A stretch of 64,000 bases of DNA from Streptomyces sp. GESEQ-35 (GCF_017948485.1 NZ_JAFFSX010000035.1:1-64000), one strand, 5' to 3'; counted from the stretch's first letter, positions 7,742 through 16,523 are shown. A program made the numbers and translations. Notes: generated from the letters alone by a model not told the origin.

Positions 7742-8968
7742 CTAGTCGGTGCGCTGATCGTGGAAAGCCGGCAAGGCCAGGAGGACGCCCAGCGCGAGTG
7801 TGGCGGCGACGACGCGCAGGATGCCGGCGAAGCCCAGGCCGGTCAGCGCGCCGGTGAGCTGTGGGCCCAGGCTCGCGCCGATGAACATGCTGCATCCGTA
7901 GAGCGCGACAGCCGCGCCGCGTGCGTGCGGGGCGCTCGCGTTGATGGTCTCGACGACGGCGGGTGCCGCTGCCGCGACGGCTGCCACGAACAGGAGCAGG
8001 GCGATGGCCAGCGCCACGGTGTGGCCGCCGAGGAAGGAGCCGGCCGCGACGGCGAGGGCGGCCAGCACGAAGGCGAGTACCGCGCGCAGAGGTGCGGCCA
8101 GGCGCTGGAGCACGGGGGCGAGCACGGGGACGGCGACCAGGGCGGGCAGGGCGCTGGCCCGCAGGGCGAGGCTCGCGGACGAGTTTCCGGCGATGCCGGG
8201 CGGTCCGGCGATGGCGACCGCCGTGTAGACGGCGACGAAAGCGGACATCAGGGCCACGGTCGAGAGGTAGAGGGCGACCAGGCGTGGCCGGCCGAGCAGC
8301 CGCGGCATCGCCGCGAACGCCTGGCGCAGCCCGCCGCCGGAACCGTGGCGGAGGGTCGGCCGCAGAACGCGGCGCGCAGGGAGCACGCTCAACGTCATGA
8401 GGGCGGCGCTGATCCAGAAGACCGCGCGCCAGCCGGGCCCGGCCGCGACGGCCTGGGCGCCGATCTGCATGATGACTGCGGCGGCGAACATTCCGCTGGT
8501 GATGCAGGTCAGTGCGGTGCCACGGCGCTGGGGCGCGAGGTGATGGACAACGTAGGAGAGCGCGGAGGGCGCGAAGGTCGCGGCGGTCAGTCCCTGCACG
8601 ATCCGCAGGGCGACGGCCCAGGTGAGGTCGGGAGCGGCGCCGACCGCCAGTGTGGCTGCCGTGGCGGCCACAAGCCCGGTCGTGATCACGGCGCGCGATC
8701 CGTAGCGGTCCGACAGCGGACCGGCCAGGAGGAATCCGGCGGCGTAGGCGAAGCCGAACGCCGTCGCCGTCCAGGTGGCCTGCCCTGGTGTCGTGCCGAG
8801 CGCGGTGGCCATGGGGTGCAGCAGGGCCAGGACGGTGTACATCTGGCCGACCATCAGGACGCCGAGCGCGGTCAGCAGCCCGATGGTCTGCGCGGCGGGG
8901 GCCCAGGCCTGGGGCGAGTCCGGTTCGCCGGTCCCCTGTGCAGTCATGGAGGTGGTGGGGTGGGACAT
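7742..8968 (-). CDS. Major facilitator superfamily exporter
   Basis: 408 residues from ATG 8968, chosen because a GGAG ribosome site lies five bases upstream; an extension to 9004 is possible. About 12 hydrophobic segments are visible, with the MFS loop 2-3 motif GPLSDRYGSRAVITT near residue 95 and a central cytoplasmic loop. The closest general type is a drug/metabolite:H+ antiporter in the inner membrane. It sits between the CMD gene and the Atu4866-domain gene, all on the minus strand. The substrate is unknown. Several very long plus-strand frames across this gene are antisense shadows of its GC3 bias. Confidence 0.87.
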   Translation of the reverse strand: MSHPTTSMTAQGTGEPDSPQAWAPAAQTIGLLTALGVLMVGQMYTVLALLHPMATALGTTPGQATWTATAFGFAYAAGFLLAGPLSDRYGSRAVITTGLVAATAATLAVGAAPDLTWAVALRIVQGLTAATFAPSALSYVVHHLAPQRRGTALTCITSGMFAAAVIMQIGAQAVAAGPGWRAVFWISAALMTLSVLPARRVLRPTLRHGSGGGLRQAFAAMPRLLGRPRLVALYLSTVALMSAFVAVYTAVAIAGPPGIAGNSSASLALRASALPALVAVPVLAPVLQRLAAPLRAVLAFVLAALAVAAGSFLGGHTVALAIALLLFVAAVAAAAPAVVETINASAPHARGAAVALYGCSMFIGASLGPQLTGALTGLGFAGILRVVAATLALGVLLALPAFHDQRTD

Positions 8969-9055
8969 GGGAACTCCAGTCGGGGCGTCAGGTCGGCCGG
9001 GCACGCCGTTGCGTACAAGGGCGCGACCGGCCGAGGGCGCCGCTGGGTGAGGGCG

Positions 9056-9775
9056 TCAGCGTCGGGTGAAGCGGTATCCGGCGTGGTGCAGGTGGTCGTC
9101 CTGGAACTCGCCGAAGGCCCAGAAGCCCAGGTCGTCCAGGTAGTCGATGCGGGTGCCGTTGATCCAGTAGCGGCCCTGATAGGCGCTGGGGCGATCACCT
9201 CGAGCCTCGTCGTAGCGGCCGTCGGGCAGCAGTTCTTGGCGTACGAAGTCGTTCTCGTCGGCCCACATGCCCACGTAGGGGTGTGTCTGGTCGTAGACGG
9301 GTGCCTCGTCTGTGGCGGCTGTCGCGGCCTTGTCCAGGGGACTGCCGTTCCAGAGGCGCACCTGGCCTTCGGTGACCAGGATGTCGAGGTGCGTGCCGCG
9401 GGCCGGGACCGCGCCGGCCGGGGTTCCGGGGGCGTCGGCAAGCCGAAGTACGGCGATGTCGGCGGCCTCTCCCGGGGTGAGGGTGCCGCTCTTGGCGGGC
9501 TCGGTGAAGTCGGCTGTGGCGGGAAGGACGAGGGTGCCCGCACAGTCGATGACGATCATGTTGTCGTCGCCCGCTGCCGTCAGCAGGCCGGGGCCGACTC
9601 CGACGATCAGCGAGCCACCGATGAGGACGTCGGCTTCCTGCCAGTCGCCCATCAGCGGGTTGCCGGTGATGACGGTGCCGCCGGTCAGCAGCAGGGGTCG
9701 GCCCTGTGGGTTGCGCAGTTCGCGCAGGACGGCGTCGTCGCGGCGCGGAACTGTGGTTGGGGTGTTGTTCGTCAT
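9056..9775 (-). CDS. Amidohydrolase-shell protein lacking the catalytic barrel, fused to an Atu4866 domain
   Basis: 239 residues, ATG 9775 behind AGGGAA. Residues about 28-95 look like the N-terminal strand layer of an amidohydrolase (LLLTGGTVITGNPLMGDWQE, then ADVLIGG and GTLVLPA). At the point where the HxH metal motif and TIM barrel should begin the sequence jumps to the C-terminal strand layer (TLTPGEAADIAVLRL, then VRLWNGSPLD). From about residue 160 it continues as an Atu4866-type domain (HPYVGMWADENDFVRQELL through FWAFGEFQDDHLHHAGYRF). No metal ligands remain, so hydrolase activity is unlikely. It is 21 bases downstream of a genuine amidohydrolase that has the same outer layers plus the barrel, so it may be a partner or regulator of that enzyme. 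This is inference. Confidence 0.8.
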   Translation of the reverse strand: MTNNTPTTVPRRDDAVLRELRNPQGRPLLLTGGTVITGNPLMGDWQEADVLIGGSLIVGVGPGLLTAAGDDNMIVIDCAGTLVLPATADFTEPAKSGTLTPGEAADIAVLRLADAPGTPAGAVPARGTHLDILVTEGQVRLWNGSPLDKAATAATDEAPVYDQTHPYVGMWADENDFVRQELLPDGRYDEARGDRPSAYQGRYWINGTRIDYLDDLGFWAFGEFQDDHLHHAGYRFTRR

Positions 9776-9796
9776 GGTGTTCCCTGTTTCGGTCGT

Positions 9797-11191
9797 TCAG
9801 CCGGTGGTGGTGTTCAGGACGTACTCGCGTGAGGCGTGCACCTCGCCGCGCAGGGCGGCCAGATCGACGTCGAGGACCTGGCCGTTCCACTTACGGGGCT
9901 CACCGTTGATGAAGACGGCGCTGATGTTGCGGGCGTCCGAGCCCAGCACGACGGTGCCGATCGCGTCGTTGAGCGGCATGTTGTTGAGGTCCTCGGCCTG
10001 GATGACCAGCAGGTCGGCCTTCTTGCCCGGGGTCAGCGAGCCGGTGACCCCGGCAAGACCGTTGGTGCGGGCGCCCTGGAGGGTGGCGAAGTCCAGGACG
10101 TCGTGGGTGGTGATGCGAGAGGGCTGCTGGTCGGTGCCGTAGGCGGCGTTGACCGCGCGCATCCGCTGGATGGCGAGGAGGGCCCGCATCTGCGTGAACA
10201 TGTCGCTGGCCAGGGCGACTTCGACGTCGATGCTCAGTCCGGGACGGATACCGACGGCAAGTGCCTCGTCGACGGCGGGAATCGCGGTCTCCAGGCCGAT
10301 CTGCGCGTCGGACGTGGGAGCGAGCGCCACGGTGGTGCCGGTCTCCCCCATCGCCTTCCACGCCTCGGAGGTCAGTCCGGTGGAGTGGATGAGAGTGACG
10401 TCGGGGCCGAGAATGCCGTCCTTGGCCCAGCGCAGGACCGCCTCGGAGGAGGACGTGCCGAAGACGGCGTCCACGCTCACACCGATACCCAACTCCTTGG
10501 CGACACGGGCAAGTTCAGGGCCGTAGGCGAGGGCGGGCCCGGAGATCTCGTCAGTGGCCAGGGTCGCCAGGCGCAGAGTCAGCAGTTGGTCGTTGCTGCT
10601 GAAGTACTGATCCTTGATGCGGGTCAGGTCGCCCGGCCACTGCCGGTCCCAGTCGCCGAAGTGCGGGCCCATGGAGGCGTGTACGCCGCGTATGCCGGTG
10701 TCGAGGAGGGCCTGGATGGCGGCGTCGGAGTGCTCGCGGGTGCGGGAGTTGTGGGAGAAGTCGAGCATGGTGGTGATGCCGCTGTCGATCGCGGTCAGGG
10801 CGGCCAGCTTGGTGCCGATGTACATGTCCTCGGGCCGGTAGACGGTGGCGTAGCCGGCCAGGGTGGTCATCACGTAGCCGCCGAGGTCGTCGACGTCCGG
10901 CATGATGCGGCGCAACTGGGCCTCCCAGGCGTGCCGGTGAGTGTCCACGAAGCCGGGGGTGAGGACCGTGCCGGTGGCGTCCACGACCACGGCGCCTTCC
11001 GCGCTGAGGTCGCGGCCGACGGCGGTGATGGTGTCGCCCTCGACGAGCAGATCGCCCCGGTCGATGACGCCGAGCTCCGGATCCATCGAGACGATGGTCG
11101 CGCCGGTGAACAGAATGCGTCGACGCGGGTCGGCGGACCGGCGCTGGAGCTGGTCGAGTACGGCGACGCTGGTGGTGTCGTTGACGTTCAT
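9797..11191 (-). CDS. Amidohydrolase family protein (cytosine deaminase / chlorohydrolase-like)
   Basis: 464 residues from ATG 11191, eight bases after GAGGAG; the frame continues upstream to 11515 without family similarity. The N-terminal beta layer is followed by the metal motif DTHRHAWEAQLRR (H-x-H on strand 1), a middle strand ending IHSTG, an Asp-containing strand SIDVEVALASDMF, and the C-terminal LTPGKKADLLVI layer. This is the pattern of the ATZ/TRZ and 8-oxoguanine/cytosine deaminase branch: a metal-dependent hydrolase removing ammonia or chloride from a heterocycle. The strict substrate is not deducible. It probably shares a transcript with the barrel-less homologue immediately downstream. 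Confidence 0.87.
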   Translation of the reverse strand: MNVNDTTSVAVLDQLQRRSADPRRRILFTGATIVSMDPELGVIDRGDLLVEGDTITAVGRDLSAEGAVVVDATGTVLTPGFVDTHRHAWEAQLRRIMPDVDDLGGYVMTTLAGYATVYRPEDMYIGTKLAALTAIDSGITTMLDFSHNSRTREHSDAAIQALLDTGIRGVHASMGPHFGDWDRQWPGDLTRIKDQYFSSNDQLLTLRLATLATDEISGPALAYGPELARVAKELGIGVSVDAVFGTSSSEAVLRWAKDGILGPDVTLIHSTGLTSEAWKAMGETGTTVALAPTSDAQIGLETAIPAVDEALAVGIRPGLSIDVEVALASDMFTQMRALLAIQRMRAVNAAYGTDQQPSRITTHDVLDFATLQGARTNGLAGVTGSLTPGKKADLLVIQAEDLNNMPLNDAIGTVVLGSDARNISAVFINGEPRKWNGQVLDVDLAALRGEVHASREYVLNTTTG

Positions 11192-11495
11192 GGGAGGTTC
11201 TCCTCGCAGAGGTGCGGTGGGCTGTTGCTCAACGGCTTGTGGACACCAGCGTCGACCGGTCTCACCGGGGCAACCAGGCCGCCGTTTCCCCAGGTGCGCC
11301 ACACCCACGTTCACCGTCGCTCCGGGTGGGCGGTGCCCGTGGGCGGGACGACTCGGATGGCCTGCTCGGTGGACAGGACGGTGGGCAGGATCGTGATCTC
11401 GGCGATGTCCTGCGACGACGTGGTCGAGGAGTCCTGTGGCGACCATGGCGGGCTCGACGGTGGCCACGCGCACCAGCGCGCATCCGCATTCGCTG
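11192..11495. other. Intergenic stretch without a recognised gene
   Basis: About 300 bases between the antiporter stop and the amidohydrolase start. It contains the amidohydrolase ribosome site near 11200. One minus-strand frame near 11340-11430 has a coding look (ITILPTVLSTEQAIRVVPP) but no start or family was recognised. Confidence 0.4.
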
Positions 11496-13142
11496 TCAGG
11501 GGGCAGGTGGGCCACCCTGGAGTGGGCCGTCCGGCTCGTCGGCTCCGCGGGCGGACGGCGGGAGCAAGGACATCTTCACGCTCAGTCGTTGCTCCTCGGT
11601 GTCCAGATGGCGCTGCACCCGGCGCAGCGCGATGTCATCAATGCGGGCTTGGTTGTGCAGGTCGCGCAGTGCAGCTCGCTTGACGTCGAGGAGCGCGGTC
11701 TCGAGCGCGTATGTGGCGCTGATCTGCTGCTCGCGGCGGATTGCCTGGTCGCGGGTTTCGTCCGAAGCCGCAGCGGCCTGTTTGCGCAGGTCTTTGGTGA
11801 TGTGGGCCATGGTCGTCTCGGGCACGGGGAACCGTTCGGACAGGGCGGGCAGCTCGGCCAGGGCGGTGTGGGCCAGGTGACGTATGACGAACTCCTCCTC
11901 CGCTGCTTCGTCGGCGTCCACGGTGAATTGCGCGTTGCGTACAACTGCCGGGAGGGCCGGGCCGAGTAGGGCAAGAGTGACGGTGATGACGACCACGGTG
12001 ATGAAGATGACCGCGTCGCGCTGTGCCACCGGTTGTCCATCGGTCGTCGTCGCGGGGATGGTCAGTGCTGCGGCCAGAGAGATCGCTCCGCGCATGCCGG
12101 CCCACGCCAATGGCAGTCGTTGTCGTGCGCCGATGCGCCTCCGGCGTTGCTGCGGGCGACGGTCCACCAGGCGGATCAGGTAGGGGATCGTGTAGAACCA
12201 TGCGGCGCGGGCGGCGATGACCGTCGCGCTGACCGCGGCAGCGATCATGGTCGCCTGAAGCAGGGAGACAGAGGTCAGCGCGCGAACGGCGGCGGGCGTC
12301 TGGATGCCCACCAGGACGAACAGTGCGCCGTTGAGCAGGAACGCGGTGACTTCCCAGAAGGCGGTGGCCTCCAAACGTGCGTCGGAACGGATGAGGTTGG
12401 GTCCTACGCGGCTCGTGACCAGTGCGCAGGTGACCACGGCCAAGACGCCCGAAACGTGCAGGATTTCGGCGGGCAGGAAGGCGATGAACGGGGTGGCGAC
12501 ACTCAGTCCGCTGTGCAGGCTCCGGTCTTGCAGGCGTCGGCGCACGGGGATCAGGGCCAGAGCGATCGCCGCGCCGATGACCGCGCCGCCGACGTACGAC
12601 TCCGCGAAGCGCAGTGTGGTCCCGGCCCAGGAGAACGGCTCGTCCGTGGTGAGGAGTTCCAGGCTCACCGCGAGAAGCACCAGGGCTGTGCCGTCGTTGA
12701 GGAGACTCTCGGTGCGCAGCAGTGTCACGATGCGTCGCGGCATGGCCTTCGCCACCGCGGCGACCGCCGCTACGTCAGTGGGTGCCAGCACCGCTCCGAG
12801 GACGAAGGCGATCGGCCAGGCGTAGCCGAGTGCATGCGCGACCGCGGCCACGGCAAGTGCGGTCACCAGAACGAGGCCGGTCGACTGCAGGGCGATCGAC
12901 CTGAAGTTCGTCTTGATCTCGCGCACCGACGTGGTCAGCGTCTCCCAGTACAGAAGCGCCGGCAGGAAGACCAGAAGCACCACGTCGGGCGGCAGGTCGA
13001 CATGGCCGAAGTGCGGGGTGAGTCCGATGAGGACGCCCCCGCCCAGCAGCATCAGCGGCTCGCTCAGGTGGAGGCGGCGGGCGAGCCAGGTCATCAGCAG
13101 CACAGCGGCAAGGACCACGGCAATGAGTTCGAGGCCGCTCAT
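11496..13142 (-). CDS. Na+/H+ antiporter, CPA1 (NhaP-like) family
   Basis: 548 residues. About 12 transmembrane segments occupy residues 1-420, then a cytosolic tail of about 120 residues rich in charged and helical sequence (RFPVPETTMAHITKDLRKQA). The ion-binding signature RTESLLNDGTALVLL is present, with the Asn-Asp pair characteristic of electroneutral CPA1 exchangers, and APTDVAAVAAVAKAMPRR precedes it. It exchanges cytoplasmic Na+ or K+ for protons for pH and salt homeostasis. The start at 13142 gives a hydrophobic first helix directly (MSGLELIAVVLAAVLL). The upstream gene in the same direction is the flavin reductase at 13246. Confidence 0.92.
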   Translation of the reverse strand: MSGLELIAVVLAAVLLMTWLARRLHLSEPLMLLGGGVLIGLTPHFGHVDLPPDVVLLVFLPALLYWETLTTSVREIKTNFRSIALQSTGLVLVTALAVAAVAHALGYAWPIAFVLGAVLAPTDVAAVAAVAKAMPRRIVTLLRTESLLNDGTALVLLAVSLELLTTDEPFSWAGTTLRFAESYVGGAVIGAAIALALIPVRRRLQDRSLHSGLSVATPFIAFLPAEILHVSGVLAVVTCALVTSRVGPNLIRSDARLEATAFWEVTAFLLNGALFVLVGIQTPAAVRALTSVSLLQATMIAAAVSATVIAARAAWFYTIPYLIRLVDRRPQQRRRRIGARQRLPLAWAGMRGAISLAAALTIPATTTDGQPVAQRDAVIFITVVVITVTLALLGPALPAVVRNAQFTVDADEAAEEEFVIRHLAHTALAELPALSERFPVPETTMAHITKDLRKQAAAASDETRDQAIRREQQISATYALETALLDVKRAALRDLHNQARIDDIALRRVQRHLDTEEQRLSVKMSLLPPSARGADEPDGPLQGGPPAP

Positions 13143-13221
13143 GATTCGTCCCTCATCCCGGTGGGGTGTTCCGGGCGCCGGGTTGGCGGTGGTGCGAAGC
13201 CAGGGCCGGTAGCGGGGAGCG

Positions 13222-13257
13222 TCACAGGAGGTATCACTGGAGGTATCACAGGAGGTA
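13222..13257. repeat. Short tandem repeat (three 12-bp units)
   Basis: Three near-copies of a unit like TCACAGGAGGTA / TCACTGGAGGTA lie around the flavin reductase stop, between it and the antiporter start. On the minus strand they read as pyrimidine-rich TACCTCC units complementary to ribosome-binding sequence. No function is known. Confidence 0.45.
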
Positions 13258-13812
13258 CTGCCACTTGGTCATGCGGTCTCTGAGGTCGATGGTCTCGCCA
13301 TCCAGCGTGAAGGTGCCGTCGCCACGGTGGTGAAACATCTGCGGGTGCGGCTGGGACGGATCGACCCACGCCCGCAACGGCTCGAGAACGAACAGGTTGT
13401 ACGGGCCGACCAGGGAGGTGTCGGCGACCTCGCATTCGATGTTCGCGAAACACTCGGCGATCAGCGGTGCGCCGACCTGTTGTGCGGCCAGCGGGGTCAG
13501 GTCGAACTCCTGGAACTTGTCCACGTCCTGGCCTGAGCAGTTGCCGATGTCGACCGTGGTCTCGGCAAGTTCACTGCCGGGGATGGAGATGACGCATTCC
13601 CCTGTGTCGCGCAGCGCGGTGTAGCTGTGGTCCCACGGACCAATGGTGCAGCCGATCAGTGGCGGGGCGTGGCGGATCATCATGTTGAACCCGTTGGTCA
13701 TCACGTTCGGAATGCCACGGTTCTGCGTGGTCACCAGAATCACCGGGCCGGGCTCGATGAGTCGGTGGACCTGATCCAAGGGGTGTTCCTGCAAATCGCT
13801 GACAGTGGTCAT
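13246..13812 (-). CDS. Flavin reductase-like (FMN-binding split barrel) protein
   Basis: 188 residues. The FMN-binding flavin-reductase-like domain spans nearly the whole protein: GPVILVTTQNRGIPNVMTNG (strand contacting the flavin), MMIRHAPPLIGCTIGPWDHS, then GECVISIPGSELAE and a conserved NCSGQDVDKF segment. Such proteins reduce FMN/FAD with NAD(P)H for a partner monooxygenase or act as stand-alone reductases. No monooxygenase is adjacent, so the partner is unknown. It starts the minus-strand run that continues to 7234. Confidence 0.85.
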   Translation of the reverse strand: MTTVSDLQEHPLDQVHRLIEPGPVILVTTQNRGIPNVMTNGFNMMIRHAPPLIGCTIGPWDHSYTALRDTGECVISIPGSELAETTVDIGNCSGQDVDKFQEFDLTPLAAQQVGAPLIAECFANIECEVADTSLVGPYNLFVLEPLRAWVDPSQPHPQMFHHRGDGTFTLDGETIDLRDRMTKWQYLL

Positions 13813-14307
13813 CGCCGGCCTCCTGAGGCGTGTGGGAATTGCCGAGGAGGCGCTCGCTGTCTCAGTGAATTCGCGGGTCGGTGTCCTCGGCTTTTCTGTA
13901 CGTCCAGTCTGGCCAGCAAAAGGTGGGGCTGTAATGGCCGGGATCTTCCTGGGTACGCGAGGGCCAGGCTGCGGGCACCGGTGCCACGGTCAGGCGTCGT
14001 TCGACGACGCGGCGTATCGGTGGGTGGCATGCGAGCGGAGCTCGGCGAATGCGGCCGCAGCGTAACTGGCGGGTTCAGCCTGATTCTCGGATGCGGCGGG
14101 CGCTGAACCGATCGCGATGCGCTGTGGTGGGCGGCTGCCTCCGCCGGGCGGGGTGTGCCGGAGGCGCGACGCCCGGGGCCACCGTCCCGGGGCGCCCGGA
14201 TCGTAGGGGCAGAGACAGCATCGCTGGTCAGCCAGGTGGTGCGCGGAAGCTGGTGGCGGACCGGGGCGGACCGACCCTCGGCCGGGCAGCGGCTGGGCGT
14301 AAGAGGG
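13813..14307. other. Intergenic stretch without a recognised gene
   Basis: About 495 bases between the flavin reductase start and the stop of the regulator at 14308. An AT-richer segment near 13890-13930 (reading TTTTGC and TACAGAAA on the minus strand) could be the flavin reductase promoter, and inverted GCCGAGGA/TCCTCGGC arms flank it at about 13843 and 13885. No coding remnant was recognised. Confidence 0.4.
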
Positions 14308-15207
14308 TCAGGCGGCGGTGTCGGGTTCATTGGGCGCGGCGGTGCGGGCCTGCCCTTCCTGGGGCTCGGTCGACCATGTCGCCAGCAATCGCAGGGCGGT
14401 TTCGGAGGAGGAGCCGGGCTCGGTGCTGTAGATGAACAGAGTCTGATTGCTGTCGCCGGGCAGGGCGAGAGCCTGGTAGGTGACGGTGAGGTCCCCGACC
14501 ACGGGGTGGTGGTAGCTCTTGGTCCCCTCGGTTCGCTCGTGAACCCTGCGATCAGCCCAGTACGCGCGGAATTGCTCGCTGCGCACCGCGAGTTCGCCGA
14601 CCAGTTCGCCGAGCTGCGGGTCCTCGGGGTGGCGCCCGGCGTCCATGCGCAGCATGGCGGCGGTGTCTGCGGCGACGCTCTCCCAGTCCGCGTACAGCTG
14701 GCGGGCGGCGGCATCGAGGAAGACGAACCGGCTCTGGTTGCGCTCGTTCGCGGGCATGGCGTCGAAGTCGGCGATCAGTGCACGAGCGAGCGGGTTGGAA
14801 GCCACCACGTCGGTGCGCCGCCCCAGGACGAATGTGGGGCAGTAGGCGGCATCCAGGGTGCCCAGCAGTTGGTGGACGGCTGGGCTGACCTGCTCGGCCG
14901 GGGAGGGCATGGACCGCCGGGGCTGGAGGGGGCGCCGGTTCGCGAGATCAAACAGATGTACGCGTTCAGTGTCGTCCAGTCGCAAGGCTGTCGCCAGAGC
15001 CTCAAGGATCTCCGGCGAGGCGGTGCGGCTGCGCCCCTGTTCCAAGCGGGTGTAGTAGTCGACGCTGACGCCTGCCAGCTGGGCCAGCTCCTCACGGCGC
15101 AGGCCCGGGACGCGGCGCCGAGCGGTCTTGGGCATTCCCGCGTCTGCGGGATTGAGCCGGCCCCGGCACGAACGGAGGAACTCTCCCAGCTCCACGATCT
15201 GGTTCAT
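14308..15207 (-). CDS. XRE-family regulator with MmyB-like ligand-binding domain
   Basis: 299 residues from ATG 15207 (MNQIVELGEFLRSCRGRLNP). The N-terminal helix-turn-helix covers about residues 8-75 with the hallmark motifs RRRVPGLRREELAQLAGVSV and DYYTRLEQGR. From about 105 the MmyB-like domain follows (QLLGTLDAAYCPTFVLGRRT, VGDLTVTYQALALPGDSNQT), which in related structures binds a fatty acid-like ligand. It is probably a repressor of itself and of a nearby oxidoreductase. A CCAGGA half-site lies at about 15265-15281 upstream of its start. It is paralogous to the regulator at 15431. Confidence 0.88.
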   Translation of the reverse strand: MNQIVELGEFLRSCRGRLNPADAGMPKTARRRVPGLRREELAQLAGVSVDYYTRLEQGRSRTASPEILEALATALRLDDTERVHLFDLANRRPLQPRRSMPSPAEQVSPAVHQLLGTLDAAYCPTFVLGRRTDVVASNPLARALIADFDAMPANERNQSRFVFLDAAARQLYADWESVAADTAAMLRMDAGRHPEDPQLGELVGELAVRSEQFRAYWADRRVHERTEGTKSYHHPVVGDLTVTYQALALPGDSNQTLFIYSTEPGSSSETALRLLATWSTEPQEGQARTAAPNEPDTAA

Positions 15208-15264
15208 ACCGCAATTCTCAGCGACGCCCCTGGGCGCGGGAAGGCGCAAGGGTAGCCGTAATAC

Positions 15265-15281
15265 ACCCAGGAAACGATGGA
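15265..15281. promoter_or_regulatory. CCAGGAAAC half-site upstream of the first MmyB-like regulator
   Basis: The sequence ACCCAGGAAACGATGG lies about 58 bases before the ATG at 15207. It repeats the core CCCAGGAAAC found at 16501-16523 next to the second regulator. Only the left arm of the palindrome is conserved here. Confidence 0.4.
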
Positions 15282-15430
15282 GCAGTCTTGTGGCTGCGAG
15301 CGGACGCGTTTTTCCGATGGCACGCAGTCAGCGGATGTGCGAGCGGTGCAGAAGCTTGCAGGCACACTGGCGCTGTACCGCGGCAGGTCTGTGATGCGGG
15401 CGTCCTGCGCCTTGTCTCCGGGGCTCGTCC

Positions 15431-16306
15431 TCATTCCGGGCCGACGAACGGGGCACGCCGGAGGGACGGCACCGCGGTCAGGGAACCGAGCAACGCCAGC
15501 GCGTCGGCGGAGGGGCTGCCCGCCTCGGCCTGGTAGACGATGACTTGCTGGCCACGGGCGCTGTTGACGGTGAAGGCTTCGTAGTGCAGCTCCAGGTCGC
15601 CGACCTCCGCGTGGTGGAAGAGCTTGGCCTCGCGGGTCTTGCCCCGCACGTCATGGCGGGCCCACAGGGCACGGAACTCGGCGCTTTTCATTGACAGTTC
15701 GCCGACGATTTCGATCAGCCGCGGGTCGTCGGGATCAATGCCGACTGCGCGTCGCAGGGCGGCCACACATGATTCGGCGGCACGGTCCCAGTCGCGGTAG
15801 AAGTGGTGCGCGGCCGGGTCCAGGAACGTCATGCGCAGCAGGTTGTCGCAGGATCTGAAGCCGGTGAACAGGGCAGCTGCGAGCTCGTTGCGGGCCAGGA
15901 CGTCCAGGGCGTTGCCCAGGACGAAGGCGGGTGTACCGCACCAGGTGTCCAGGAGCCGCCGGAGTTGCGGACTGACCCGTTCGATGCGGGGCGCGCGACG
16001 TGCGCGGCGCGTAGTGGGCGTTGCCACGCGGTACAGGTGTGCCACCGCGTCGTCATCAAGACGCAGGGCCTTGGCCACGGCCTCAAGTACCTGCCGCGAG
16101 GGATGCCGTTCGCGGCCCTGTTCCAGGCGCATGTAGTAGTCGGCGCTCACACCGGCCAGGGTGGCGACTTCCTCGCGGCGCAGACCGGGCACCCTGCGGC
16201 GTCCCGACGTGGGAAGCCCGGCATCCTCGGGGCGCAGTTGAGCGCGTCGTGCGCGCAGGAAACCTCCCAGCGCATTCTCGGCCAAGGGGTGCTTTTCTGT
16301 GTCCAT
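15431..16306 (-). CDS. XRE-family regulator with MmyB-like ligand-binding domain
   Basis: 291 residues from ATG 16306 (MDTEKHPLAENALGGFLRAR); an in-frame extension to 16426 crosses probable operator sequence and is not preferred. Same architecture as 14308-15207: helix-turn-helix with RRRVPGLRREEVATLAGVSA and DYYMRLEQGRER, then the MmyB-like domain (FVLGNALDVLARNELAAALF; VGDLELHYEAFTVNS). It is divergent from the short-chain dehydrogenase at 16618. This regulator/SDR pairing is common in actinomycetes and suggests that it represses the SDR gene until a hydrophobic ligand binds. Confidence 0.9.
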   Translation of the reverse strand: MDTEKHPLAENALGGFLRARRAQLRPEDAGLPTSGRRRVPGLRREEVATLAGVSADYYMRLEQGRERHPSRQVLEAVAKALRLDDDAVAHLYRVATPTTRRARRAPRIERVSPQLRRLLDTWCGTPAFVLGNALDVLARNELAAALFTGFRSCDNLLRMTFLDPAAHHFYRDWDRAAESCVAALRRAVGIDPDDPRLIEIVGELSMKSAEFRALWARHDVRGKTREAKLFHHAEVGDLELHYEAFTVNSARGQQVIVYQAEAGSPSADALALLGSLTAVPSLRRAPFVGPE

Positions 16307-16360
16307 GCCGTCGAGGTTAGGGCGGCTCGAAGGCCTGTGGCGGATCGAAAGGGGGGTGCG

Positions 16361-16382
16361 CTTCTCCCAGGAATTTCCGGCC
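16361..16382. promoter_or_regulatory. Operator-like site, copy 1 (TCTCCCAGGAATTTCCGG)
   Basis: An imperfect inverted repeat CCAGGA-ATT-TCCGG lies 55-76 bases upstream of the MmyB-like regulator start at 16306. It shares the left flank TTCTCCCAGGAA with copy 2 at 16501-16523, which lies on the SDR side of the same divergent region. Autoregulation by the 15431 product is the simplest reading. Confidence 0.5.
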
Positions 16383-16500
16383 CCTTGCAGAGCCATACCT
16401 CGATCGCCCCGGATGTCCTGGCTCATTGGGCGTTACCGATCGGCCTGCGTGTTCCCACAGCAGGCCGACAGTGAAAGGGGCCCACCATAGCCTGGGAATA

Positions 16501-16523
16501 TTTCTCCCAGGAAACTCCTGGCC
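16501..16523. promoter_or_regulatory. Operator-like site, copy 2, perfect inverted repeat CCAGGA-AAC-TCCTGG
   Basis: Positions 16507-16521 form a perfect 6-3-6 inverted repeat inside TTTCTCCCAGGAAACTCCTG, about 95 bases upstream of the SDR start. With the copy at 16361 it brackets the divergent promoter region. The region 16307-16617 contains no gene. Confidence 0.55.

Noticed and set aside
7379..9832. 817-codon plus-strand open frame across the CMD, MFS and Atu4866-domain genes
   Set aside because: Antisense to three genes with clear families; its Gly/Arg/Glu-rich composition is what antisense of GC3-biased codons gives.
9836..11683. 615-codon plus-strand open frame opposite the amidohydrolase
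   Set aside because: Antisense shadow of a gene with intact metal motifs; no domain or ribosome site.
13222..13257. CRISPR-like short repeats
   Set aside because: Units of 12 bp in direct tandem without spacers; not a CRISPR array.
12033..13283. 416-codon plus-strand open frame opposite the antiporter
   Set aside because: Low-complexity antisense translation of a membrane protein gene.
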